Positions 37,362 through 49,240 of a stretch of 64,000 nt of DNA are shown here, piece after piece. Every line of letters begins with the position of its first letter. The stretch's first letter is position 1. The position numbers and the translations under genes are program-made. Origin of the DNA: Jacaranda mimosifolia (taxonomy: Eukaryota > Streptophyta > Magnoliopsida > Lamiales > Bignoniaceae). The notes under the pieces were generated by a model. The model saw nothing but the letters and a program-made list of their open reading frames with translations, had not been told where the DNA came from and made no database searches. The stretch covers positions 15,874,968 to 15,938,967 of the forward strand of contig CM032129.1 in assembly GCA_018894105.1 (NCBI GenBank), in the 5' to 3' direction.

Positions 37362-37870
37362 TTATGAGACTACCATCTCCACTCGGATATCGCCTCTATC
37401 AATGATTTCATGGATCAAATGATATTGCCTCAAAATGTGCTTGGATCGCTGATGAGATCTTAGCCTTTTAGCTTGCGCAACCGCTCTATTGTTGTCACAG
37501 AAGACAACTACTGGCTCACTAATTCTAAGTAGTACATTCAACTCTTGGATGATATATTTCATCGAAATACCTTTCTTTGTAGCTTTTGAAGCCGCAATAT
37601 ATTCCACATCTATGGTTGAATCGACCGCAATATCTTGTTTGAAACTGTTCCAACTCATCGTGCCGCCATTGAGGCAAAATATAAATCCAAAAGTGGATTT
37701 TAGGTCATCTACATCGAATTGGAAACTAGAATTTGAAAATCCTTCGAGTTTCAATTTTTCATTGCCGTATACCAAAAACAAATCCTTAGTCCTTCTCAAG
37801 TACTTAAGGACTGCTTTAATGGGTTTCCAATGACATTCACAAGGGCTAGATTGAAAGCGGCTTATAACAT
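37362..37870 (-). pseudogene. Copia RNase H, inverted core
   Basis: A 145-codon minus-strand frame (37799-37362) reads TKDLFLVYG, DVDDLKST, STIDVEYIAAS, FCDNNRAVAQA and RSKHILRQYHLI. These are the ordered blocks of the copia RNase H. The catalytic acidic residues of the D...E...D pattern are recognisable (DVE in place of the usual EAE). The upstream part continues in another frame. The function would be removal of the RNA strand during reverse transcription; the neighbouring frames are broken, so this is a relic. Confidence 0.85.
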
Positions 37871-38780
37871 TTAAAGCGTGTACTACATCTGGCCTTGTTC
37901 ATTGAACGGCGTACATTATGCTCCCTATAGGGAATACATAAGGTATGTGAGACATTTTATGTCTCTCACCATCAGTTTTAAGAGACATAGACTTGGAGAG
38001 AAGTAAATCATGTTCCATAGGGATGAATCCATATTTGGATTCTTCCATACTAGAAACCTCTTTAGTATTTTGTCAATGTACGGTGTTTAGAAAAATCCTA
38101 ACATACTCTTCAATCTATCTCTATAGATATGTATTCCTAATATGTAGGATACTTCTCCCAAGTCCTTCATGGAGAACTGAGTAGATAACCATACTTTCGT
38201 ACACTCTGACATTTCTCTCTCATTCCTCATGAGAAAAATGTCATCGACATAAAGCACAATAAACTATACACTACTCTCACTAGCCTTCTTGTACTGCAAG
38301 TTTTATACACATTTTTGACAAAGCCAAATGATTTGATTGTTTTATCAAAATGTATGTTCCAACTTCGGGATACATGTTTGAGTCCATAAATGGATCTTGC
38401 GAGTTTGCAAATCTTTTGCTCACTCCATTTGGATGTAAAACCTTGTGGTTGCTCTATATAAATTTCTTCTTCAATATTTCCATTGAGAAAAGTGGTTTTC
38501 ACATCCATTTTTCATATCTTATAGTCATAATATGCGGTTATGGCAAGTAAAATCCTAATGGACTTAGGCATTATGAATGGTGAAAAGGTTTCCTCAAAAT
38601 CAATATCGAGTCTTTGAGTGTAACCCTTTGCCACTAGTCACACCTTAAAAGTCATAACCTCTTCATTGATTCCTAGCTTTCACTTATAGATCCACTTGCA
38701 ACCAACAGGTACCATACCTTCTAGTGGATCTACCAAAGTTCATACTTTGTTGGAGTACATGGATTTCATGTGTCCAACAT
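37871..38780 (-). pseudogene. Copia reverse transcriptase, inverted core
   Basis: The minus-strand frame 38508-38227 reads MDVKTTFLNG, EQPQGF and SIYGLKHVSRSW, the hallmark copia RT segment containing the first catalytic Asp (DVKT). The YVDD motif is encoded at about 38249-38260 but in a different frame from the preceding block, so a frameshift has disrupted the enzyme. A frame at 39029-38766 encodes the linker before RT. Confidence 0.8.
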
Positions 38781-39029
38781 AGCTTTCTCACAAGTCTTCA
38801 GATCACTATCCGATTGGTCTGTCTCATTAAGAAATCTAAACCTTTTGGGTTGCTTCTTGATTTGTTCCGACCTTCTTAGAGCTTGTGAGCATGGCTCTTG
38901 ATGTTCACTTATTTCTACCACTTGTGGGATTTGTTGATCATCTTGAACTTCATCAAGTTCAACAACAATGCTATTTCTATCTAAGAGAAATTTATTTTCC
39001 AAAAAGTAAGCGTTCCTTGAAACAAACAT

Positions 39030-39790
39030 CTTTTGTTCCTAGGGATCATAGAAATAATAACCTAAAGACTCTCTTGGGTATCCCAAAAGCTTGCACAAGG
39101 TGGATCTTTCATTCAACTTGTCTCACACTAACAGCTTGATGTAAGTGAGAGACCCCCAAACTCTTAGAAAAGAGTAAGAAGGTGCTTTACCATACCACAT
39201 CTCATGTGGTATCTTTGGCACCGACTTTGAAGGTACTATATTTAGTAACTTCACCACCATTTCTAAGACATATCCCTAATAGGATATAGGCACATCGAAA
39301 AAACTCATCATAGAATATACCATGTCCAACAAAGTATAATTTCTCCTCTTGGCTACTCCATTGTGTTGGGGTATGCCGGGTGGAGTCTATTGAGAGAGAA
39401 TCCTATTTTTCCTTAGATAATCCAAGAATTCAGTGCTCAAGTATTCTCTCCCTCGATCCAAACGAAGAGCTTTGGTACTTAGTCCCTTTGCTTTTCTACT
39501 TCATTCCTATACTCTTTGAATTTTTCAAAGGCTTTGTACTTGTACTTCATAAGATACACGTGTCCGAACTGACTATGATCATCGGTCAAGGTGATGAAGC
39601 AAGAACAACCTCCTTTTGCACTAACTCTTAGTAGTCCACAAACATCCATATGGATCAAATTCAAAGGATTGTGATTCGCTCCGTTTGTCCTACAAAAGGA
39701 GCTTTGGTAATTTTTCTTTTAATCAAGCCTCACAAGTAGGTAGTTCCTCAACACCACTAACATTTAGTACTTTCAGAGCTTCTCTCTTGT
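39030..39790 (-). pseudogene. Copia integrase, inverted core
   Basis: The frame 39664-39479 reads LIHMDVCGLLRVSAKGG, FITLTDDHS and VYLMKYK, the N-terminal half of the copia integrase core with its first catalytic Asp. The remaining core is present to about 39030 in other frames. Integrase would insert cDNA into the chromosome; this copy is broken. Confidence 0.8.
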
Positions 39791-40368
39791 TCATCCTATT
39801 TTTGGAAATATGTCCAAGTCTTGCATGCCACAAGATGGCATCTTCTTGGTTATTTTTCTTTTATTTTGTTGAATATGCAATAATAATAGTTGAGAATCCA
39901 AAATATACAATCCATTGTTTAATATATCTTGTGCAATTAAAGAACCATTTTTTAATGCTTTCAACTTCCCATTAGATATAGAAAAATCATATCCGTCATT
40001 ATCCAATACGGGAATAGAAATTATGTTCCTAACAAGATTGGGTACATAAAAGCAAGGATCAAGTAAATTGTAGGAATTCCACAAGTCTAACTTGATTATG
40101 CCTTCGACCATGGCCACAACTTTTACTCCATTGTCTAAGCGGAGGATCATATCCCTTTCATTGAGACTCTTTCTTCTTTCCATCCCTTGTAACGAATTAC
40201 AAAGGTAAGAATCACATGCAGTATCAAATACCTATGAAGAAGAATTTTTCGTGAAGTGCACTTCAATAAAGTACACACCGTTCCCAAGAGTGCCAAGGTA
40301 TTCCTTGGAATTCCTTTTCCAATGGCCTTTCTCGCCGTAATAGAAACAAGTAGCATCAGCTTTAGCAT
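39791..40368 (-). pseudogene. Copia nucleocapsid knuckle and pre-integrase region
   Basis: The frame 40183-39791 (130 codons) fits the protease/pre-integrase segment (LDNGVKV, CFYVPNLVRNIISI, NGLYIL). The frame upstream encodes CFYYGEKGHWKRNSKEYL, a CCHC zinc knuckle in which only the first Cys and the His remain. The second Cys is Tyr and the last is Ser. Confidence 0.75.
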
Positions 40369-40405
40369 TTTTCTTTTTCTTGATTCCCCCTGAACCTTTT
40401 AAGGG

Positions 40406-41098
40406 TTACTTTCCCTTAAAGCAAGAACTCTTCTTCCTTTTACTTCCCTTCTTAACACCCCTAAGGCCCTTACACTTCGAGGAGAAAACAAGCATAAGAG
40501 GTTTGTCTTTCTTCTCCATCACCTCGATGGTCACTAACATATTGACCAACTCATAAATCATTACTTCGTGCTTCGTCATGTTGAAGTTCATAACAAATTG
40601 ATCAAAAGAGCTAGGCAGTGATTGAAGGATCAAATCCATATAGAGCTCATTGTTCATGACAACGTCTAATTGACCAAGCTTCTCAATTAGATCGATCATC
40701 TTTAGGCTGTGGTCATAGACACTCGAGCCTTCATTCATTCTAGTCCTAAAGAGCTCCTTAGACAATGAAAATATTTCATCTTTAGTTTGCAAACAATACA
40801 ACTCCTGTGAGTGCAAATAGATCTCATGAGTGGTTTTCATGTGCTCGTGAGACTTTTGGACTTCATAAGACATAGAAACCATCATAAAATATCTTATTTG
40901 TCGATCATCATCCACAAACTTCGTGAATGCTTCACATGCCTCATCGGTGGCATCATCGCCAATGGTGTCTGGCAGACTTTGAGTAAGCACACAAGTCCTC
41001 TTTTTGGAATCTAGAATAATCTTGAGATTTCTAAATCAATCATGGAAGTTAGGCCTGATGAGTTTATTAGTTTCCAAAATAGCATTGAGTGGATTCAT
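40406..41098 (-). pseudogene. Copia gag, minus-strand copy
   Basis: This is the second copy of gag and part of the right arm. The long frame (194 codons from 40990) lacks the N-terminus because a TGG has become TGA in the YDWF block at about 41038. The original start ATG reads AAG, though an in-frame ATG occurs two codons later at 41098. It extends further than the plus-strand copy and includes the basic C-terminal region before the zinc knuckle. It differs from the plus-strand copy at about one residue in ten. Confidence 0.85.
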
Positions 41099-42133
41099 AG
41101 CCTTTTTTTTTTTAGATTTCAAAAATCTACAAAGGCAAAGAAGAGAGTATAAGCATGTGATTGAATATTGATATTGAAAACATGTTTATGGACTTTCAAG
41201 CATATTTTTCTACCTTTATTTTATCAATTTCCTCACCCCTAGAAGAATTTGGAAAATCTCATTTCCTAGCGAGAATCAACGACCTAAGGACTTATAAGTA
41301 GACCCCCATGTCGAGTGCAATCCACAAACAATCAAAAGGTAAGCAACTTTTGCTAATTCCATTTCTATGCAACCCTTGATATATTTTACCTCACTTTTCA
41401 TGTAGATCCACATATCGTGGCCCTCTACATTACAAGGTGTTAAGTTGGACCTACCAATCAATCTTCGATTCGAGACCGCTCCATGTCATCCCACATGTTG
41501 TGTGCCCATGCATAGGAAGAATCAAATCAAAGGTTCATTACATGCTAAGTATATGATCACAGCTTTTACCTAAGTGTGACCGACGTGTCATGTGCCATCA
41601 CACAAAGATAGTAGCATCATCATGTCATATAATATTGGTAGAAGGCATGGATTAATTAAAACTCCTTTTAATTTGTATTCATGTTGACTTAATATTTGAA
41701 ATTTGAAAGCACTTAGACTTCTCCAAATTGAGGGTTTTTCTTGCTTGCAAAGATCTCATCAATTTTATCTTTTTATTTAGGTTTTCTATATCCTAACAAT
41801 GCATCTCATGCATCAATAGGATATGGAAAGCATAAATAAGTAAATGCGCCTAGCATGCTCCTAGGGTGGGATGACCATGAGCCTTAACCAAGTGGTGCAC
41901 TTAGAGCCGTAGGTGCACTACTTAGTTGATTTTAAGTGGGTTGATTAAATCTAGCTATTATATAAATGTATCCCCATACATTCATGGGTCTTGATGCCTC
42001 CAATGGTCTTCTTGTCTCCTTGCAACATTTACATGATAAAGAAATCCTCACTCCTAGTGATTCTACTCTCATAACATTTACAAGATAGAAATTTAGAGGC
42101 ATGTAAGTCCCGATTTAATACAATCTTTTTCAA
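40474..42133 (-). repeat. Right arm of the 1.66-kb inverted repeat
   Basis: This is the reverse complement of 35424-37083. At its right end (TTTTTCAA) it joins directly to LTR sequence CTCCATTTCATGACC, about 315 bp into the LTR. Confidence 0.9.
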
Positions 42134-44026
42134 CTCCATTTCATGACCAATCCATGTTAGACATAAGTACATATTAGTGGGTGCTCGTTAGAGAACAAGT
42201 AGGCCTACCCAGAGAATCCACGAGATAGCCATAGTGGCAAGTTGGTAGTGACAAGTTCTCTAGCTTACGCTGGTACATCTAATCAGTCCTTTGACCTTAG
42301 GATCCATGGCAACCTTGTATTTAGGTCCTCATGCTTTGACTCTTTCTTGACCGCCCTACCGATCATCCGAGTTGAGCTTAAGTATGAGCTACTTAGACAT
42401 GAAGGTTTTACGAGATCCAAGATGAGATCCATCTCCTTGTCATTGTGAGGGAGCGAGTGCATCTCCTATGTATATATAATGATTGATTCCACGAAATCCT
42501 TGTGCAAGGTAGCATGATAACTTGGAAAAGGAGTTTTTCAAAGATAAAGCCATAAAGGAAAGTCGAATATTAGGAATAGAAACATAGTTATTGAGGCTAT
42601 TTGGGAACCAACAAATATCTTGCCTAGACCTCTTTCAGGAGATAGGAGATGGAAGGACTAGATTTGCATGGGAAGCGTAGAGCTAGAATGGTTTACCAAG
42701 AGCATATTCATTTTGGCCAATTAGTTGGGCTCCATGGGTTTGAGGTTGGACATCGACCAAGGAAATTGGGTACTCTTCAATTAACGGATATGATTGAATT
42801 GAGTCATTAGTTTAAAGGAGTTTAAACTAATGTGAATATTTCGATGTTCTAAATATTACAAGAGTTGTGAGCCCATGTCCAATTAATGGTAGAATATAAT
42901 GGGTCACATAAAAATCCAATAGGAAGTTCTATTTGATGAAGGGAATTTTCTAAGAGTTAGAAAATTCCTAGTAACCGATTTTGTGGAGGAAAACAGTTGG
43001 CTAATTTTTGGTCATTTTAGCTTGATTGATTTAATTGTTAAATTGATCAAAATAAATTAAGGAGTTAAATTAGACCAATTAAATTAAAGAGTTAATTTAA
43101 TTGGCGCCATATGACAATTTATTAGTCAAGTTAACTTAAGGGGTTAAGTTAACACCTTTTTGGCTTAAGGAGTTAAGCTAGTTAACTTAAGGAGTTAAGT
43201 CATGACCAATTAATGAAAAGAATTAATTTTGGAGGAAAATTCAAATGAAGGAGCTCATTTAAGGTGCATTTAAAATTTATTTGGATGACATTTCATGAGA
43301 TGAAATGAAAACTCCAAATGAAATTCAAATATAAGTCAAATTCACATTTCACATGCAATTTGCTTGCTTAGTTGTCGCCAAGCCTCATAGGAGGTGTGAT
43401 GATAACTTGCATCGCACCTTCCTTCCTCTATAAATAGAGATAGGCGGCCACAATGCAAGTCATTCATGCCAGATTCTCTTTTTCCCTCCAAAAGTATGAT
43501 CCACTCATGTGTTGAAGTTTTACACATTTTTCTTCTTTTTCCCTGCTAAATTCGGCCTTCATCACTTCTTCTTTCTCTGGAGTTCCTGCATTCTAGAGGT
43601 TGATTGGGACTTTCCTTAGGTGTGTGGACCATTTTAGGCTAGACATTTGGATAGCTTTGATCTTTGGAGATCTACTGTAGGGCAGAAACTTTGGAGGCAT
43701 TTTTCAAGCGCTTACCGATCTTATTTTTTGCTAAAGTTTTTATTAGATATCCCTTAAGGTGTTGGGGTGGTTCTTCCCAAATTTCAAGAAATTTGGAGGT
43801 GTTTTGATAGGGCAAACGTTGGTTGATTGTCGTTGTGCCAGGAAGAGATAGCTTGAAGAGTTCAACCTTGTGTTCTATTCTACCTTGGATTTTGAGCAAT
43901 CAAGGTAATTTTTTGCAACCAAATGTAAAGTAGAAGCATGAATAGATCCTTAGATTGAGTGTAGCCAAGTTTGATTTAGCTATTCTATGCTTTATTAATT
44001 GGATCCTTGTGCTACACTTGACTTCA
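42134..44026 (+). repeat. 3' LTR of C1 element 1, lacking its first ~315 bp
   Basis: It matches 32574-34464 and ends ACTTGACTTCA before ATACC. The missing 5' tip is partly preserved, inverted, at 37080-37248; LTR positions of about 170-315 are lost. The TATA box is retained at 43429-43436. Confidence 0.9.
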
Positions 44027-44197
44027 ATACCAATAGTCCCTTCCCCTTCTTCGAAATTCCTACTCACCATTCGTTCTTTTCCCCTTTATATTACATTGTC
44101 CCCTGCAACCATCCCAAGACAATCATGTTTCTTGATAACTTACACTCTGATTCCCAATTCTAAAAGAAGAAAAAATTAGAGAAGTATATCCTATTTC

Positions 44198-44563
44198 ATG
44201 GCATCCAAAGATCAAACCAATTTTCAAGATTGCTTGCCCCTTATGGCAGAAAAGCTTGGAGGGGATGGCCTAATTGGGGAACTCTGCAATGGTTTTTAGT
44301 TATTGATGGATTCTGATAAATGGGTCATCACATTTGAGAGTCTTAAAAAGAATTTTACTTTATTGGGCCTTCAAGAATTATCTGATGTTGATCTTTATAG
44401 CATGCTTAAAGAAGGCGACTTTGATAGAGATGGGGCTCTCAATTAGATGGAGTTTTGTGTATTAATATTCAAATTGAGCCTTGCATTGATAGAGGAATCT
44501 CAACTTTTGTTAAAAGAATCTCTTCAGCATAAGGGTTTTCAATATTGTAACTTTTGTTTGTAA
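44198..44563 (+). pseudogene. PBP1/KIC-like single EF-hand protein, pseudogene
   Basis: The frame is otherwise continuous for 121 codons from ATG to TAA, with no intron. It reads FQDCLPLMAEKLG near the N-terminus, ITFESLKKN, a LSDVDL helix, then the EF-hand loop DFDRDGALN-x-ME at residues 74-85 and EFCVLIFKLSLAL. This matches the plant single-EF-hand regulators PBP1 (PINOID-binding) and KIC (kinesin-interacting), small cytosolic calcium sensors. Two premature TAG codons (44297-44299 in GF*LLMD; 44444-44446 inside the EF loop) replace what are Gln codons in the family. With both stops, no working calcium-binding protein can be made. A C1 retrotransposon sits 171 bp upstream of the ATG. Confidence 0.82.
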
Positions 44564-45791
44564 TGATTGTATCACTTTTTTCTTTCTATTATGTCTAATC
44601 CAATTCACGCTTATATGTGCTGAAGAAATGAAATTTATTGGACTTTCTGGATTTGCATAACTCAGTATACTTATGTTTTGGATTACTCTTGGCGTAGGTT
44701 GTTAACAGATTTGACATTATGAATAGACCATGGGATTGCCGACACAAGAATATGAAAATTGATTGTTATAGCACTACGTTTTTGTATTTAGCAAAGATTA
44801 AGGAGGCTATTCTTTTGTTCTCTCTACAGTATTTTTTGAAATTTGGTGTAACAAATATCAACTACATGTATAATGCATAAATATCGGGTAAAAATGCATA
44901 TTACAAAATTATTGTTCTTAAAGTTACAAGCTTCTTATCAAAGGTATATTAAAGGGATGAATATTTTGTTTGTTCTCTACATTTTGGTGTAAGCATTATT
45001 TTAGTTTATCCTTTATTATTATGTTTCAGTACATGTCTGCTTTCCTACTTTTTTTATGACCAATCTTCCTTTTTCGCTTCCTCTGATTGTTGTTCTTTGA
45101 TGACATATAAAGGATGTATAAGCTTCCTCCATCTTTAGGATGTCACTTTCTGAGATCTCACTTTAAGTTTGGGCAACATGATATAGTCAATCAAAAAAAC
45201 TAAGTGATGAAGACTTTGATCAATATGCCTAATTCCATGTGGGACTTCATCTGTAGTTTCCACCTCAATTTTATTTTGGCACTTCACTAGAGCTTGGAAT
45301 AAGAGTTTTTAACATTCAACTAGTTCGCTTAAAATAACTGGAGGTAAGTTGCAATGAGTTTTATTTATAAAAACACGGGATTGAAAGCAAGATCATATTG
45401 GAACTAATTACTATAATCTCCACATAGGTGTCTCGAATATGTTTAACTAGTTCAAAATGTTGCTTTTTCTTACAGGAAAATACATGTTGGTTTGGAATTC
45501 CAAGTGCGTATGGGTGATATTCATTGATGGAATCATATAGAAGTTGATTTATTATTGGACATCTCTCAGAATGGAAGTGTCAAAACATATAACAAGTTGC
45601 TGATGAAGGCCTGGTAATCGTCAGTATCATTTTGCGATTGGAAGAATTGATAGGGGGTCTTTGCGGCACTGTTGCAAGTTGGTGTGTCCCTCATAGCTCT
45701 TCTCAGCTATATCCAATCAAGGGCTCTTGACTTCTCAATAGATTGTGTTGGTAAGGGATTACAAGAAGTACATGAACAGTGTATGGTAAAT
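44564..45791. other. Intergenic region before the receptor kinase
   Basis: No recognised gene, RNA or repeat. It should contain the 3' flank of the PBP1-like pseudogene and the old promoter and leader of the receptor-kinase pseudogene. I cannot define either. Confidence 0.4.
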
Positions 45792-45993
45792 ATGTTATTG
45801 TGCACGTATAACTACTTGTTTGATGAAAATATCTGCTTTGACTAAAAGTATAACTGCATCCCAATCTCTTAAAAATGGTGAGACAATGGTTTCAAGTGGA
45901 TGAAGTTTTGAGCTAGGATTTTTTAGCCCAGGAAGTTTCAAGGGCTGATACTTGGGAATTCAGTACAAGAAAATTCCAATCAAAACTATTGTT
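45792..45993 (+). pseudogene. Receptor kinase exon 1, 5' part
   Basis: From 45835 the frame reads SITASQSLKNGETMVSSG, stop, SFELGFFSPGSFKG, stop, YLGIQYKKIPIKTIV. This is the start of the mature protein and the first half of the bulb-lectin domain. The frame stops at the TTGTT duplication (45989-45993). The two in-frame TGA codons are at about 45901 and 45943. A signal peptide would precede it; the ATG at 45792 with a hydrophobic LLCTYNYLF stretch is a candidate, but one frameshift separates it from the rest. Confidence 0.85.
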
Positions 45994-47735
45994 TGTTGGA
46001 ATAGTACCCCGCAAGCCAATTAGATTGGCATGTAAACCATTTCACTTGTGATACAATCTTGATTGAATGATTTTTATTTTACATGGCCAACTTCATCTTA
46101 TGCTTATATTACTTCACCAGCATTTAGTTGAAGCCCTTAGATCACACAAGACTACAGGACTTGGTCACGCACTGGGTGGTGATCATGCAACAAGTCTTAC
46201 ACGGTCGTGATCTTAAATCTTCCGAGTCATAGGATTTTATGAGATAGGGCATCTAAGATCTAAATAAACTTGCACTAACAATGCATAAATTCAAGGGTTG
46301 GATATTGCTCTGTCTCATGAGCAAACTATATGAGATATGAGTGCATGTCAGTGGGTGCTTGTTAGAGAACGAGTTCACTGAAGGCCCGCTCGAAGAATCT
46401 ACTAAATAGTAATAGTGGCAAGTCGGTAGGCACAAGTTCTCCAGCTTATGCTAGTGCATATAATTAGTCCTTTAACCTGAGGATCCATGGTAACCTTGTG
46501 TTTAGGTCCTCATGCTTCGACTCTTCCTCGACCACTTAGCGGGTTTTTCGGTTTGAGGTTAGGTATGAGCTACTTAAACATGAAGGTTTGTAAGATCTAA
46601 GATGGGATCCGACTCCTTGTCATTGTGAAGGACGAGTACATCTCCTATGTATTCTATAATGATCGATTCTACGAAATCCTTGCACAAGGTATTATCACAA
46701 TTTGGAAAAGAAGTTTTCCCAAGATGAGGTCATAAAGGGAAATCGAACATTAGAATAGAGATATAGTATCGAGGCTATTAGGGAGCTAGCAAATATCTTG
46801 CCCTAGGCCTCTTTCGGGAGATAGGAGATGGAATGACCGTATTTGCATGATAAGCACAAAACTAGAATGGTTCTCCAAAAGCAGTCATTTCAGTCAGTTA
46901 GTTGGGCTCCATGGGCTTGAGATTGGATATCGACCATGGAGATTTGGTACTCTTCAATTAGTGAAATTAATTGAATTGAGTTATTAGTTTAAAGGAGTTT
47001 AGACTAATGTGAATATTGGATATTCAATAAATCACAAGAGTTGTGAACCCCTGTCCAATGAATGGTAGAACCCAATGAATTACACACAAAAGCTAATTGA
47101 AAATCCTACTTGCTAAAGGAAAATTTTCTAAGAGTCAGAAAATTTCCACTTTGACCGATTTTTTGAGGTAGACGATAGACACAATTTTTGGTCATTTTAG
47201 CTTGATCAATTAATTTTTAAATTGATGTAAATAATTTAAAGAGTTAAATTAAACCAATTAAATTAAAAATGTTCCACATGAATAGGAATTGGTCAAGCTA
47301 GCTTAAAGAGTTAAGCAAATTGACTTAAGAGTTAAGTCAAAGGTTAATTAATTAAATTAAAATGTTTAATTTAATTAAAGTGAAGAATCAATTTTGAAGG
47401 GGAAATTCAAATGAAATGTTCATTTGGAGTGTATTTAGGATTTATTTGTATGACATTTCATGTGATGAAATGAAGATTCCAAATGAAATTCAAATGCACG
47501 TTAAATTAACATACAACTTGCTTACAAGTTGGCAAGCTAAGTTGGCACCCCACCTTGAGGAAGGTGTGATGCCACATAAGCATCACACTTTCCTCCCTCT
47601 ATATATAGATATAGGGGAATGGCCAGCCATGCATGCTAAACACACACAAGCATCTAATTATTAAATTCTTCTTCTCCTTCCAATTTCCCATGTGTTGAAA
47701 CTTCACATTTTTCTTCATTCCCTACCTAAAAAATA
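45994..47735 (+). repeat. Truncated 5' LTR of C1 element 2
   Basis: It matches the 3' LTR from its start to CTACCTAAAAAATATT, then jumps to leader sequence (AAAAGTTGAGCCAAAATTG) that in element 1 lies about 450 bp past the LTR. Roughly 480 bp of LTR end plus the PBS are missing. The TATA-like box is at 47600-47607. Confidence 0.85.
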
Positions 47736-49240
47736 TTTTGAATATGGAATTTTATCTATATTGTGTGATTTGATGTTTAAGAAGTGTCCCAAATTTTTTT
47801 TGTGCACAAAAGTTGAGCCAAAATTGACTTGACTCGGACCAAACCTCAAAACAAGACAAGCTACCAAACTTGGCCAAGCAATGATTGAGCAGCGGGCGCA
47901 CCCTGTTTTGTGTTCCTTTTGTGGCCAAATGTGATCTAAATCACACTGCATAGATGCACAAGTGTTGTGCAAGTTCTCAAAATTATGTTTGATATTTTTT
48001 TTTGCTTTTAGAAACTTGTTCAAGTTAATCTCCATTTTTGTGCAAAAATGAGATGCATTAATTTTATGCTTATTTTTGTTTGACCAATTAATTGTTCATG
48101 AGATAAGAATTTAATTATTGGAATTAAATGTTAATTCTTGATTTATTTATTGTTCATTTAAATGTTGAATGAATGATGAATGAATGTGAATGATCATGAG
48201 CCTTTAATATTAATTTTATTTGTTTCAAGTTGTTGATTAGGGTTGTATTAAATTGGGGCTTGCATGCATCTTAATTTCTATCTTGTTAATGTTATGAGTA
48301 GAATCACTAAGAGTGAGGATTTCTTTCTCTTGTAAATGTTGCGAGCAATGAAGACCATTGGAGGCATAAAGACCCATGAATGTATGCGATACACTCATGT
48401 AATAGCTAGATTTAATCAACCCACTTAAAATCAACTAGGTGGTGCACCTATGGTTCTAAGTGCACCACTTATTTAACGCTCATGGTCATCCCACCCTAGG
48501 AGCATACTAGGCGCATTTACTTATTTATGCTTTCTATATTCTATTAATGTATGAGATGCATGTTTAGGATATAGAAAACCTAAATAAGAAGATAAAATTT
48601 GTGAGATATTGGCAAGCAAGAAACTCTCTCCATTTAGAATGTCTAAGTGTTTTCAAATATTAAGTCAAAATGGATACATATTAAAAGGAGTTTTAATTAA
48701 TCCAAGCCTTCTACTAATAGTATGTGGCATAACGATCCTACCACATTTGTGTGATGTCTCATGAGTCGTAGGTCACACTTATGGTGGAAAGCTATGACCA
48801 TATACTTAGCATATGATGCACCTTTGATTTGTTGCTTCCCATGCACTGGCACATGACTCATGGGATGACATGGAGTGGTCTCGAATCAATGATTGATTGG
48901 TAGGTCTGACTTAACACCTAATAGTGTAGATGTTGCACGAGTCATAGGTCTACATGAAAAGTGAGGCAAAATATATCAAGAGTTGCATAAGATGCGATTA
49001 GCAAAAATTGCTCACCTTTCGATTATTTGTGGATGTCTCACAAGTCGTAGGTCCGCCTACAAGTCCGTAGGATCTTGATTTTCACTAGAAAATATGATTT
49101 CCCAAATTCTTCTAAGGGGTGAAGGATTTGATAAAATAGTGGGAGAAAAACATGCTTGAAAAACCATAAATATGTTTTCATATATCAATATCAATCACAT
49201 GCTTATATTCTCTTTTTGCCTTTGATGATTTGCGAAATCT
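47736..49240 (+). other. Leader of C1 element 2
   Basis: Non-coding sequence homologous to 34900-36450 of element 1. It shares phrases such as CCTTTAATATT, CCCACTTAAAATCAAC and ATGAAAAGTGAGGCAAAATA. Confidence 0.8.

Larger units (their letters stand above)
32259..44026 (+). mobile_element. Copia C1 element with inverted, duplicated core
   Basis: It is flanked by GTACC (32254-32258) and ATACC (44027-44031), a 5-bp duplication with one change. Order: complete 5' LTR (+), PBS, leader and gag (+) to 37083. Then, on the minus strand, come an LTR 5' fragment, PPT, RNase H, RT, integrase, gag and leader back to 42133. Last is the remaining 3' LTR (+) from 42134. So the core lies reversed between direct LTRs. 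Leader-gag occurs twice as an inverted repeat, and about 145 bp of the 3' LTR is missing. Confidence 0.85.
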
